Shown: positions 55,636-63,279 of the stretch, one piece after another
Layout: every line of letters starts with the position of its first letter
Numbering within the stretch: position 1 is the stretch's first letter
Assembly (NCBI GenBank): GCA_902363145.1
Contig: CABIZB010000009.1
Location: 14,707-78,706, forward strand
From: Oscillospiraceae bacterium
Lineage (GTDB): Bacteria > Bacillota > Clostridia > Oscillospirales > Ruminococcaceae
Direction of reading: 5' to 3'
Length of the DNA: 64,000 nt
Notes under the pieces: model-generated
Seen by the model: the letters and a program-made list of their open reading frames with translations, nothing else
Told to the model about the DNA's origin: nothing
The model's database searches: none
Made by a program: the position numbers and the translations under genes

Positions 55636-55711
55636 TATTCCAACCTCCATTAATTAAATTGGTTTGCGTTTCGATAATCTTAGTCAATTTTTGCTGTTGC
55701 TTTATAAACAA

Positions 55712-55740
55712 ATTATATCATCGAATTTTCTATTTGTAAA
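55712..55740 (-). promoter_or_regulatory. Promoter of the sugar ABC operon
   Basis: TTTACA, a 17-bp spacer and TATAAT on the minus strand, 77 bases before the binding-protein start. The rest of 55741-55960 is AT-rich with a plus-strand TATAAT at 55883 and no gene. Confidence 0.65.
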
Positions 55741-55961
55741 TACCAAATGGAAAAGAGAGCAAAAATTGATTATTATTAGCGTATTCGAACAATAATTGAT
55801 TATTTTATTTCTTTCAATTCGCACAAACAGCGCAATAAACGGTATGTTATTCGCAATATCTGGATAGATTTTAAATCGCTAATATAATATAATAAGAACA
55901 TAGGTTATTCCTAATTGTTTTTTTGTCTTCTTCATTCTTCTATACCTTAATCTTTCTCCCA

Positions 55962-56003
55962 AAAATTATCCTCTGAAAGCAACAGCTTCAGGAGGATAAT
56001 TTT
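55962..56003. terminator. Strong hairpin with T-runs on both strands
   Basis: Arms 55962-55977 and 55987-56003 pair with one bulged base and are followed by eight Ts. The left arm shares AAAATTATCCTC with the leader hairpin at 29929. Which transcript it ends is unclear: a short plus-strand RNA from TATAAT 55883 is possible. Confidence 0.6.
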
Positions 56004-56036
56004 TTTTGCTCCCAAAATGGGGCAAGGTCAAAAAAA

Positions 56037-56066
56037 GCACCGCACAGAGCCTGTGCGGTGCAAATT
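56037..56066 (-). terminator. Terminator after the receiver-domain fragment
   Basis: A perfect 11-bp stem GCACCGCACAG/CTGTGCGGTGC (56037-56047 with 56051-56061) with a T-run on the minus strand. Confidence 0.8.
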
Positions 56067-56074
56067 TGTTCCTA

Positions 56075-56296
56075 TCAATTGAGATTAACGGAAATAACCT
56101 TGATGACCTCCTCCATAACAAGAGGCTTTGCAATATGAGCGTTCATTCCCGAAACAAGAGAAGCCTGAATATCCCCCGCAAAGGCGTTTGCCGTCATTGC
56201 AATAATAGGGATAGTAACTGCGTTGGGACGATTTTTCAGAGAGCGTATCTGCTTTGTGGCTTCATATCCGTTCAGACGGGGCATCATAATATCCAT
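56075..56296 (-). pseudogene. C-terminal part of a response-regulator receiver domain
   Basis: 73 residues: MDIMMPRLNGYEATKQIR, the usual stretch from the phosphorylated Asp (the D in DIMMP), then TIPIIAMTANAF with the conserved Thr and AHIAKPL with the Lys. The first 50 residues of the domain and any kinase part are missing; similarity ends at 56296, where IS-related DNA begins. It was probably the end of a hybrid sensor kinase. Confidence 0.8.
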
Positions 56297-56380
56297 AACT
56301 CAAACTTCGCACATCAAAAATAGCTGTGGACCTAGAAAAATCAATAGTAAATGCACAAAAATGACTTTTAAGTACCCAGA

Positions 56381-56584
56381 TTATGGGGTCTTAAACTTGA
56401 TTTTAAAAATTTCCGGAATAGAAGCAATGAATTTTTCAACAAAATCGTTTATCTCCTGTTCGGAAATAGTTAAGGCAACACCGTACAATGCCGCCAATAA
56501 ATTCTCACAAATCAAGTTAAACGCATAAAGCTCTGTAACGGGCATATTGCCTCTGTAAATCTGCTTGCAGGCGCACTTTATCAA
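56381..56584 (-). pseudogene. 3' fragment of an IS4-like transposase, second copy
   Basis: Reads VTELYAFNLICENLLAALYG then TISEQEINDFVEKFIASIPE and stops at 56381. It is related to the fragment at 35523-35752, including the AATGACTTTTAAG inverted-repeat end that follows (about 56352-56380). No upstream part remains. Confidence 0.6.
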
Positions 56585-57050
56585 GCCGTCAGAAATTTTC
56601 TGTCAGCCAGATAAAGGTTTGCCAGCGCAAACATAATATTCAGTTTGGCGGTCTGTTTTCGCAGACCTCGGTATCGTGTTTTCCGATACCCAAACAGTCG
56701 CTTAACGACTGCAAAAACGTGTTCTACCTTTGCTCTGACCGATGATTTTTTATGTTCTGCTTTCTTTGCTGCATATTGTCCGCTTTTTGAAAGCTTTTTC
56801 ATTGTTGACGGTTTTCTGTTTATCTTGTATTTGATTTTTCGACCATTTTTATTTTTAACAACTGCATTTTCTCGCTTTTCTGCACCGATATATCCACTGT
56901 CACCGTATAATTCTTCCTCTTCTCCATGCATAAGATCAGGCGTTGCTGTTACATCGTGTTCATTAGCACCTGTTACTTTCAGATGATGTACAATGTTTTG
57001 GTCTGCGCCAGTTCATCGCTTATAAGCGAGAATGTTAGTTGTTTATTCAT
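56581..57050 (-). pseudogene. IS5-family transposase with internal deletion
   Basis: The start at ATG 57050 (MNKQLTFSLISDELAQT) is joined out of frame to QNIVHHLKVTGANEHDVTA. From there the C-terminal DDE part is continuous: ELYGDSGYIGAEKRE with the second catalytic Asp, and KAEHKKSSVRAKVEHVFAV with the Glu, to the stop at 56581. About 130 residues, including the first catalytic Asp, are lost. Confidence 0.82.
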
Positions 57051-57113
57051 ACATATATTATACCTTTTTTGCTGCTTTTCAAGAATTTGTGCGGTTTTGC
57101 CTTAGGGAAAAGT

Positions 57114-57147
57114 AAAAGCGCCGAGAAGTTATTCCCGACGCTTTTTG
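57114..57147 (-). terminator. Terminator of the serine recombinase gene
   Basis: A 10-bp stem with one G-U pair (arms about 57114-57124 and 57136-57145, core AAAAGCG) flanked by A and T runs, some 20 bases past the stop. Confidence 0.65.
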
Positions 57148-57152
57148 ACTAC

Positions 57153-57186
57153 CATACAACCGCATATTATCGAAACGGTTTGTATG
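57153..57186. other. Inverted repeat over the recombinase stop codon, candidate attachment-site half
   Basis: CATACAACCG (57153-57162) faces CGGTTTGTATG (57176-57186) across 13 bases that include the stop codon. Large serine recombinases act at short imperfect inverted repeats near their own gene, and this is the outer edge of the element. The placement is suggestive only. Confidence 0.3.
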
Positions 57187-58675
57187 TTTTTGTTTTGGCT
57201 CCCCATTCCTTGCAGCAGGCGAACGAATTATCTGATACATCATCTTTATTTGCGGGATTTAGTGGGATTTCTGTGTTCTTGCCACCCTTGAAATAGATAT
57301 CCAGGCTGTCATCGTATACATATATGCGGCTGACAGCTCCGTCAATGAGCAGCTGCCTGCCCTCGTCAGTCATTGTATCGGCGTTCTGAATAAGGTCAAG
57401 TATTTTCTTTACAAGTTCAACCGTGGGCATATCATCGGCTTTGTGTTCTGCTATACGGATCTCGGTCTCTTTCTGCTCCTTCTGCTCGGTGAGCTGTCGG
57501 AGCTGAGTGTATAATGTTTCGTTGCCGCCCATTTCGGCAATGGCATTGACAACGTTATCAACCTTATTTGTAATTTTCTGCAGCTCGGCTTTCATTACCT
57601 TCACCTGATCGGCAGGACGAGAGTTCTTTTCATAATTCTCAATCACTTTTCTTGTGAGCTCTTCGGGGTCAGCATTGGCAAAGGCTCTCTGAATTGCTCC
57701 GATGATCTCATTTTCAAGTTCTTCCTTCCGCTCGGTGCGCTTATCACAGCCTGTATGCTTGCGCACTCCGTTGCAGCGGTAATATAAATGCTTTCCTTTG
57801 GCGCTGTTGCCGCTCATGCCGTTCATCGGTTCGCCGCAATGACCGCAAAACAGCTTGCCTGTGAGATAAAAATTCTCACGCTCGGAAATCTTCGGCGCAC
57901 GCTTCTTGTTTTCAACAAGCTTTTTCTGAACTGCATCAAATAAAACAGGGTCAATCATAGCTTCATATCCTCCTTCAATACGGACGTCTCCGTATTTATA
58001 CACGCCTATGTATTTTTCGTTGCTGAGCATTGTGTAAAAGCTTCCTGTGGTAAATTTCCTGCCCATGCGGGTCCGATAGCCCTTTTCATTCAGATATCGG
58101 GCTATTTCTGCCAGTCTCTTTCCCTCTGCATACATTCTGAAAACAGTCTCCGGGATAAATCGTGTGGCTTCATCTATCGCATACTTCTTGTCCTCTATCT
58201 TATAGCCGATAGGAATTTGCCCGCCTGTGCTCTGACATTTAAGTGCGCTCTGGTGCATTCCTCTGACGGTCTTTTCCCGAAGGTCGGCACTGTAAAATTC
58301 GTTGAAGCTCTCCATGACGTGCATCATCAGGTCACCTGCGGAGCTGTCTCCGAAGTCTTCTTTGATTGAGAGCAGGCGCACACCGTTACGCTTGAGCTTT
58401 CCTCGGTTGTAAGCAGCGTCCTCGGTAGAACGGGCAAAGCGGTCAAGCTTCCACACAAGCACAAGCTCAAAGGTATGCTTTGCACTGTCTGCAATCATAC
58501 GCTGAAAGTCGGGACGATCATCATTTCTGCCCGTCATAGCTCGGTCGATGTACTCACCTATTACCGTGATATTGTTGGCTTTGGCGTAGTTGTAGCAGTC
58601 GTAAAGCTGTCCCTCGATGGACTGCTCCGTTTGCTTGTCGGACGAATACCGGGCGTATATTACGGCGGTTTTCAA
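57167..58675 (-). CDS. Large serine recombinase (integrase)
   Basis: 502 residues. The resolvase domain holds the nucleophile Ser in YARYSSDKQTEQSIEGQL near residue 10, and VLVWKLDRFARS follows. The Recombinase domain and zinc ribbon come next (CGHCGEPMNG with YYRCNGVRKHTGCDKR, near 290-325), then a coiled coil (about 380-450). The best start is TTG 58675 (LKTAVIYARYSS), ten bases after AAGGAG; an ATG seven codons earlier contains that site. It integrates or excises the element to its right and lies at its outermost end. Confidence 0.93.
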   Translation of the reverse strand: MKTAVIYARYSSDKQTEQSIEGQLYDCYNYAKANNITVIGEYIDRAMTGRNDDRPDFQRMIADSAKHTFELVLVWKLDRFARSTEDAAYNRGKLKRNGVRLLSIKEDFGDSSAGDLMMHVMESFNEFYSADLREKTVRGMHQSALKCQSTGGQIPIGYKIEDKKYAIDEATRFIPETVFRMYAEGKRLAEIARYLNEKGYRTRMGRKFTTGSFYTMLSNEKYIGVYKYGDVRIEGGYEAMIDPVLFDAVQKKLVENKKRAPKISERENFYLTGKLFCGHCGEPMNGMSGNSAKGKHLYYRCNGVRKHTGCDKRTERKEELENEIIGAIQRAFANADPEELTRKVIENYEKNSRPADQVKVMKAELQKITNKVDNVVNAIAEMGGNETLYTQLRQLTEQKEQKETEIRIAEHKADDMPTVELVKKILDLIQNADTMTDEGRQLLIDGAVSRIYVYDDSLDIYFKGGKNTEIPLNPANKDDVSDNSFACCKEWGAKTKTYKPFR

Positions 58676-58689
58676 ATTTAAATCACTCC

Positions 58690-58795
58690 TTGACATTTTC
58701 AGGGAGCTATGATACAATAAACCTGTCTAAGGTTGTGATTGTATCACAGCTTCTTCCCCGTTCGGTGTTCCAGCGCCGGGCGGGGATTTTTATTT
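58690..58795 (+). ncRNA. Candidate small RNA with promoter and terminator
   Basis: On the plus strand TTGACA (58690-58695), a 17-bp spacer and TACAAT (58713-58718) form a near-consensus promoter. About 65-70 bases later comes a 12-bp GC-rich stem (58756-58767 with 58774-58785) whose G-U pairs hold only on this strand, then ATTTTTATTT. A small hairpin GTGAT/ATCAC (58735-58747) lies between. No ORF. It is divergent from the recombinase gene, and its -35 overlaps that gene's 5' region. Confidence 0.45.
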
Positions 58796-58800
58796 ATAAA

Positions 58801-59364
58801 TCAAAGATTTCCATTATCGGATCTGCTGGCTGCATCATCATCTTTCTGATACCATATTCTGAAATATGTAAGGGTATCATTGTCCTTTGGTGTACCGATA
58901 AAAAGTGATATTTTAGTATCACCGGAATACCAGATAAGATCATACAACGGGCTGCCGTCTTCACCTTTTCCATACTTTTCTGTCAATGTGTCTATTATTG
59001 ACTTCTGGAGAGCTGCCGCATCATCGGGCATAAGATCAGGACTGCCATATACAGCCGAATATAAACCGTCAGATACATCAAAAGCATATGTCAAATCAAA
59101 TTTCTGACCGAACATATCAATGTTTTTATAGCGCAGGCTTTTATTTTCCTTTTCACTATCAAATTCAGCAGTTTCGGAGGATTTCACTTCGTCTATTGAC
59201 ATACCCCATTTAATATTTCTGATAACGCTGTCACTGCTCTGCTCCTCTTCGGACACGGATTCGGAAACAGACACCTCGGTATTTGGTGCTGCTTCACTGC
59301 CGCACGCTGAAAAAACTGACATCACACACATGACTGCAAGAACAGCTGATATTATTTTTTTCAT
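58801..59364 (-). CDS. Putative lipoprotein of unknown function
   Basis: 187 residues from ATG 59364, ten bases after AAGGAG. The signal peptide ends in the lipobox SVFSACG, then an acidic Ser/Glu stretch runs to about residue 50 and a compact domain starts IKWGMSIDEVKSSE, a motif seen in small periplasmic-type proteins. No known function. As accessory cargo behind the recombinase it may alter the host surface (inference). Gap to the upstream gene is 21 bases. Confidence 0.75.
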   Translation of the reverse strand: MKKIISAVLAVMCVMSVFSACGSEAAPNTEVSVSESVSEEEQSSDSVIRNIKWGMSIDEVKSSETAEFDSEKENKSLRYKNIDMFGQKFDLTYAFDVSDGLYSAVYGSPDLMPDDAAALQKSIIDTLTEKYGKGEDGSPLYDLIWYSGDTKISLFIGTPKDNDTLTYFRIWYQKDDDAASRSDNGNL

Positions 59365-59385
59365 TGAGTACACTCTCCTTAATTG

Positions 59386-60363
59386 TCAATCTTCGTTTTC
59401 AAAATCATGAATAGTTATTCCGGCTTCACGGGCTGCTTCTGATATTTTTTTGAAATTAGCAGAAGCAGCTTTTTTCATTCGTGTATATCCCGCCTGACTT
59501 TTAGGCGCAATATCGGGCAGCTTTATCACTATTTGCTCATATTCTTGCTGCGCATATTTACTGTTAAGTTCATCAACTTCTCTTTTGTGCTTTAATTCTA
59601 ATAAATGGTTATATCCATCTATCCATTGTTGTGGTCTGCTATCAGTAAATGGTCGATTGCTATATTCAATTACGTCAGTGCCTGATATAGACTTGTTAGT
59701 ATATGGGTCTGTTAAATAATGAATTCCATATATAAATGGGTAAATAATCATAGAACAATGCCCTGCATTATTTTTGACATAATCGGGCAACTTTGGAAAT
59801 CGCTTATCTTTGCCCGAAATGGAATACACTCTATTTCCATATGCAGAGCACTCTGCACAATGGTAGCAATTACATACAACGTCCACCAAATCCGTATTCA
59901 TTTCCCCTGCCAGGTCAGTTTGCTTTAAGTTGATGCTATTTATATCCAATATTTTTTCTGCAGCAGAATTTCCATTTGAATACATCTCTTCAACTTTGTG
60001 AGCTTCATCAAACTGCTTATCTAACCGAAGATACTTTGCAAGTCTCAGATAATCATCAATCGGGTATGTCATATCCGAAAGAGGCATTATTTCATTTGAT
60101 TTTCTAAGGCACTCTATTGCCAAATCCAAACGACCATTTTTCTTATGCTCTGTCGCTTTTCGCTGCAATACATATTCGATATTGTAATAAGCGTAACTTT
60201 TACCGTCCTTCGGATCATATTTAAATGACTTAACAGGGATACTTTTTATCCCCTGTATGCTATTTAAATCATAGCAAGGTTCCAAAGCACATTTGTCGCA
60301 TAGACCATTTTTGTCCAATTTAAGAAACAATCCCCATTTCCCACATTTTTTACATCTTGGCAT
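59386..60363 (-). CDS. Hypothetical protein with N-terminal zinc ribbon
   Basis: 325 residues. The start MPRCKKCGKWGLFLKLDKNG with a further CDKC gives four cysteines spaced as a zinc ribbon. Helical repeats that look TPR-like follow (about 60-130), then a second Cys/His cluster CNCYHCAECS near 165 and a Lys/Gln-rich helical C-terminus. I do not recognise the family. It lies between the lipoprotein and the repressor on one transcript; AT-rich codon use marks it as element cargo. Confidence 0.7.
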   Translation of the reverse strand: MPRCKKCGKWGLFLKLDKNGLCDKCALEPCYDLNSIQGIKSIPVKSFKYDPKDGKSYAYYNIEYVLQRKATEHKKNGRLDLAIECLRKSNEIMPLSDMTYPIDDYLRLAKYLRLDKQFDEAHKVEEMYSNGNSAAEKILDINSINLKQTDLAGEMNTDLVDVVCNCYHCAECSAYGNRVYSISGKDKRFPKLPDYVKNNAGHCSMIIYPFIYGIHYLTDPYTNKSISGTDVIEYSNRPFTDSRPQQWIDGYNHLLELKHKREVDELNSKYAQQEYEQIVIKLPDIAPKSQAGYTRMKKAASANFKKISEAAREAGITIHDFENED

Positions 60364-60390
60364 TTTGTCACGTCCTCTTTTGTAGTAAAC

Positions 60391-61104
60391 TTATTCTTCA
60401 ATAATATCCGTTGTACCGAGCACCAGGCCAAAGCAGCGGCTGTCATCTGTGGTCGAAATATCCTTATACTTAGGATTTAAAGATATAAGCTTATCTCCGC
60501 CGTATTTCTTGACATAACCCTTGCCGTCAACATCGAAAATACCTATCTGACCTATATCCACAGCAGGCTGCTTGCGGACAAGAAGATAATCCCCATTACT
60601 GAACTTAGGTTCCATACTGTCACCGTCAACACGCAGAATAAAATCTGCCTTACGGCTCTCCGGAGTGAGAGGCACGCTTACCTTTTCCCAATGTTCGTAG
60701 TCTTCCAGCTCATCGCCGAGACCTGCGGAAACGGGAGCATAATTTATGCTTATATCAATGAGATCGTCTCTGTTAGGCTCAGGCTTGTATGTGCAACGCT
60801 TATACTCTATATCAATAACAGCTGTTACCAGCTCCTTGCCGTATTCATCAAGAGTGCGGTATTTTTTTATTGTGTTGATTTCTTGAAGAGTAAATTCTTC
60901 CTTTGAATTATCATCATCAAGCAAATCACTTAATTTACACCCTAAAGCTCCGCAAATCAATTTTACAGTTTCAAGTTTTGGATTTGTATTATTTCCAGAT
61001 GTGATTTTATCCAAACTGCTTATTGATATGCCTGTTATTTCTGAGATGTCTTTATTTGTAAGATTTTTAATCTTCTTATAATCGTTAATTCTTTCAAGTC
61101 CCAT
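60391..61104 (-). CDS. LexA/CI-like repressor (HTH plus S24 peptidase)
   Basis: 237 residues from ATG 61104 with GAGGTGAT upstream. An N-terminal HTH (NKDISEITGISISSLDKI, about 17-45) is joined to a C-terminal S24 autopeptidase domain with the catalytic Ser in DGDSMEP near 157 and Lys in GKGYVKKYGG near 197. A likely cleavage site is the Ala-Gly in VSAGLG near 125. It should hold the element quiescent and be cleaved after DNA damage with RecA. It is divergent from the Cro-like gene. Confidence 0.93.
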   Translation of the reverse strand: MGLERINDYKKIKNLTNKDISEITGISISSLDKITSGNNTNPKLETVKLICGALGCKLSDLLDDDNSKEEFTLQEINTIKKYRTLDEYGKELVTAVIDIEYKRCTYKPEPNRDDLIDISINYAPVSAGLGDELEDYEHWEKVSVPLTPESRKADFILRVDGDSMEPKFSNGDYLLVRKQPAVDIGQIGIFDVDGKGYVKKYGGDKLISLNPKYKDISTTDDSRCFGLVLGTTDIIEE

Positions 61105-61122
61105 ACTATCACCTCTAAACAT

Positions 61123-61253
61123 AATATACCACAATATTACGGTTGTGTCAAGAACAAAACATCATTTTATTGAAGTATTTTTCAAAAAAGGTATTGACAA
61201 CATCATTTTAATGTGGTATAGTAAATACATAAACATCATTTAGGTGATGTTTT
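61123..61253. promoter_or_regulatory. Divergent lysogeny control region
   Basis: Minus-strand promoter: TTGACA, 17 bp, TATATT (61123-61151), for the repressor. Plus-strand promoter: TTGACA, 17 bp, TATAGT (61194-61222), for the early genes. The word AACATCA occurs at 61158, 61199 and 61232; the third has a matching inverted half TGATGTT at 61245, giving a palindromic operator. The other two overlap or abut the promoters and have degenerate second halves. Three sites around two promoters recall lambda-type switches. Confidence 0.8.
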
Positions 61254-61271
61254 ACAGGAGGTGACTGTATT

Positions 61272-61487
61272 TTGACAATGAATAAACCGTATTACCCTAA
61301 TCTTGAAGCCGAAATATCTAAAAATGGCATGAAGAAAAAAGACATAGCAAATATGCTCAACATTACTCCTCGTGCTTTTGCCGAAAAAATGACGGGGCGA
61401 GTGGACTTTTGGTGGAAAGAGGTCGGCATTATTCAGGCTCTTTTCCCTGATATTCCCGCCGAAAAGCTCTTTGAGCATACACCTTAA
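61272..61487 (+). CDS. Cro-like HTH protein
   Basis: 71 residues starting at TTG 61272, seven bases after AGGAGGTGA; ATG 61278 is the alternative. The core LEAEISKNGMKKKDIANML and ITPRAFAEKMTGRVDF is a compact helix-turn-helix of the phage repressor type. It is the first gene from the early promoter, facing the CI-like repressor, hence the Cro assignment. The 63280 gene is a paralogue. Confidence 0.82.
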   Translation: MTMNKPYYPNLEAEISKNGMKKKDIANMLNITPRAFAEKMTGRVDFWWKEVGIIQALFPDIPAEKLFEHTP

Positions 61488-61505
61488 CAAAGGAGGAAAT
61501 CAAAC

Positions 61506-61703
61506 ATGAATTTCTTAGCAATCAAAGCAATTCTTGGAATGATATCGGGCGTAACTGATGATGCCGAAGAGGCAAAAATCATTTTAAAGAAATCACTGGC
61601 GTTCCTTGAGGGACACAAAAGCACGCCCAAAGGTGAGGAATTAAAGAAAATCTTTGATTATCTTGACTTTGAAGCAAGCTGCAAGAGAGAAGAAGGGAAG
61701 TGA
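61506..61703 (+). CDS. Small hypothetical protein
   Basis: 65 residues (MNFLAIKAILGMISGVTDDA), mostly helical and charged after residue 20. AAAGGAGG precedes ATG 61506. It follows the Cro-like gene after 18 bases and is likely co-transcribed. Family not recognised. Confidence 0.65.
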   Translation: MNFLAIKAILGMISGVTDDAEEAKIILKKSLAFLEGHKSTPKGEELKKIFDYLDFEASCKREEGK

Positions 61704-61708
61704 GAAAA

Positions 61709-61963
61709 ATGGAGAATAATTCAACAGGAAATGTAATGGAAATCTTTCCACTCAAAGGTTATTGTGAACTGATGGTTTTTCAAAACGAAAGTGACTTAAA
61801 AGAAGTTGCTTCTGCAAACCCGAAAATAGTCGTACCTATCATCGGAGCAGGCAGAAGCAATGCTGATACGGACTTTCCAAATGTGTTTATCGCTCTTCGG
61901 AAAGATGCAGAAGCTTGTCACTGTAAGGAGGAACATCAGGAATTCCAGAGTTCTTCCAATTAA
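61709..61963 (+). CDS. Small hypothetical protein
   Basis: 84 residues from ATG 61709 (a GTG nine bases earlier overlaps the previous stop). Contains IFPLKGYCELMVFQNESDL and a His/Cys-containing end ACHCKEEH. No family recognised. Its last 77 bases overlap the convergent minus-strand gene 61887-62111. Confidence 0.5.
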   Translation: MENNSTGNVMEIFPLKGYCELMVFQNESDLKEVASANPKIVVPIIGAGRSNADTDFPNVFIALRKDAEACHCKEEHQEFQSSSN

Positions 61964-62111
61964 GCACTATACGGTATGGGAAATCTTCATTTTTAGTCTT
62001 TTCGATACTTACAAACTCCCAACCGTAATTCAGATATGCTTTCACGTTCTTTTCAGCTTCTTCAACGTTATTAAAATGTTCAGTTGCTGAAATATTGAAT
62101 TTATACTGCAT
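61887..62111 (-). CDS. Small hypothetical protein with its own promoter
   Basis: 74 residues from ATG 62111, preceded by GGGAGGTG at good spacing. MQYKFNISATEHFNNVEEAE then AYLNYGWEFVSIEKTKN reads as a small alpha/beta domain. Oriented against the early operon. The promoter at 62141-62170 is near-consensus, which is the main reason to call it a gene. Confidence 0.65.
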   Translation of the reverse strand: MQYKFNISATEHFNNVEEAEKNVKAYLNYGWEFVSIEKTKNEDFPYRIVLNWKNSGIPDVPPYSDKLLHLSEER

Positions 62112-62140
62112 AGCCACACCTCCCATTTATGATTTACAAC

Positions 62141-62170
62141 AATTATACTGCGGGAGGGACGGAAATGTCA
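62141..62170 (-). promoter_or_regulatory. Promoter of the 61887-62111 gene
   Basis: TTGACA, an 18-bp spacer and TATAAT on the minus strand, 30 bases before the start. Confidence 0.65.
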
Positions 62171-62313
62171 AGGATGCAAAAAACAAGCTCTGCTCCGCGC
62201 TTAACGGAAAGAGAAAAATCACGGGAGATGAGTTTATTGCCCTGTGTAAGGCGCTGGAAATCAACCCCGATTCCATTGCTGAGATGGTTATCGGCACTAA
62301 GGAAAGGAAGTGA
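62167..62313 (+). pseudogene. HTH fragment lacking its N-terminus
   Basis: The frame gives KDAKNKLCSALNGKRKITGD and on to IAEMVIG before the stop at 62313, like the second half of a small XRE-type HTH protein. The frame stays open upstream to 62095, but that part is not protein-like and is occupied by the promoter of the opposite gene. No ribosome site fits, so I treat it as a truncated remnant. Confidence 0.4.
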
Positions 62314-62317
62314 GAAT

Positions 62318-62632
62318 GTGAAAGAAAAAAGCATAGTAATCGACACGGTGAACAAAAAGTACACCGCTGACGGAAAGGACATAGCGCCATATTTAAAGAA
62401 AGTGGAAGCAGTGATAACACCATATCACCGAGAGCTAAAGCTTACGTATGATAGACCTGAGCTTAACATTCAAGGCATTATGTTCTGTGATGATAGCATC
62501 AAAAAGCCTATCATGTGCAGCTGCGGAAATAAAATTTCCGATTACCGCTTTGATTGTGACTGTCTATGTCCGAAATGCAAGCGGCATATCATCGTTTCAG
62601 CAGGTCAGATCTTGTGCGATCGATTTGATTGA
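62318..62632 (+). CDS. Hypothetical protein with C-terminal zinc ribbon
   Basis: 104 residues from GTG 62318, seven bases after GGAAG. After a basic N-terminal half (DTVNKKYTADGKDIAPYLKK) come four paired cysteines in CSCGNKI and CDCLCPKCKR, a zinc-ribbon pattern. No family recognised. Its last 44 bases overlap the convergent DUF2513 gene. Confidence 0.6.
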   Translation: MKEKSIVIDTVNKKYTADGKDIAPYLKKVEAVITPYHRELKLTYDRPELNIQGIMFCDDSIKKPIMCSCGNKISDYRFDCDCLCPKCKRHIIVSAGQILCDRFD

Positions 62633-62978
62633 AAAAATCGGAGAGCTTCTCAGGCATACCTGAAAGCATAGCTTTGTATAAAATTTCTATGGCATCAGGC
62701 GTGCGAAGATTTTCAATCAATGAATATCCGTCAGGATAAGCTATATCTTCAATACCCTCTATATCCTCACAGATATACTTGTCAGATGGAATCAATGCAC
62801 CGCTTCTGAATAAAAAGCGCAAGTGGGCTTTGATAACACCATTCTTATACTTGTATTTTGACATGAGTTCACAAAGCTCGTCAGCACTAATGCGCTGTAT
62901 ATTCCCGCTTTCATCAGGCTGAAGCTCTTTTTCAAGAGTGAGCATGATGTCACGAATGCACTTAAAATCAAGTTTCAT
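62589..62978 (-). CDS. DUF2513 phage-type protein
   Basis: 129 residues from ATG 62978, nine bases after AAAGGA. MKLDFKCIRDIMLTLEKEL, the basic helical middle and the C-terminal IDRTRSDLLKR fit DUF2513, a small winged-helix-like family common in phages and plasmids of Firmicutes. It lies opposite to the early operon and has its own promoter. Confidence 0.82.
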   Translation of the reverse strand: MKLDFKCIRDIMLTLEKELQPDESGNIQRISADELCELMSKYKYKNGVIKAHLRFLFRSGALIPSDKYICEDIEGIEDIAYPDGYSLIENLRTPDAIEILYKAMLSGMPEKLSDFFNQIDRTRSDLLKR

Positions 62979-63009
62979 TATTAACCGTCCTTTACTGTAA
63001 ATTACCACC

Positions 63010-63038
63010 ATTATACTTTGTAAGGACAACAAAGTCAA
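63010..63038 (-). promoter_or_regulatory. Promoter of the DUF2513 gene
   Basis: TTGACT, a 17-bp spacer and TATAAT on the minus strand. The spacer holds the inverted repeat CTTTGT/ACAAAG (63016-63021 with 63029-63034), and the -35 overlaps the ribosome site of the plus-strand gene at 63051. Confidence 0.65.
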
Positions 63039-63050
63039 GGAGTTGAAAAC

Positions 63051-63239
63051 ATGGAAGAGAAATTCAAAGTCAAAAGAGCGCCAAAGGAAGCGCCTATTGA
63101 ATTTGCCCAACTGAGGACATACCCCGAAGCGGCAAAAATGGTTGAGGAAGTGATGAGCATCACCAATCACACCAAAGCTCAGACTGTTTATGATATGGTC
63201 AAATATGCTTATGACCATATGGAGATCATTGAGCAGTAA
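63051..63239 (+). CDS. Small hypothetical protein
   Basis: 62 residues with AAGGAG eight bases before ATG 63051. The sequence PIEFAQLRTYPEAAKMVEEV and TVYDMVKYAYDHMEI is helical and could be a small DNA-binding or adaptor protein. Not recognised. Confidence 0.65.
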   Translation: MEEKFKVKRAPKEAPIEFAQLRTYPEAAKMVEEVMSITNHTKAQTVYDMVKYAYDHMEIIEQ

Positions 63240-63279
63240 ACTTATTATCTGTCCGGGACAGAAAGGAGATGAGGAGAAG

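Noticed and set aside
62095..62166. Upstream part of the 62095-62313 ORF as coding
   Set aside because: It overlaps the promoter and leader of the opposite gene, is not protein-like and has no ribosome site.
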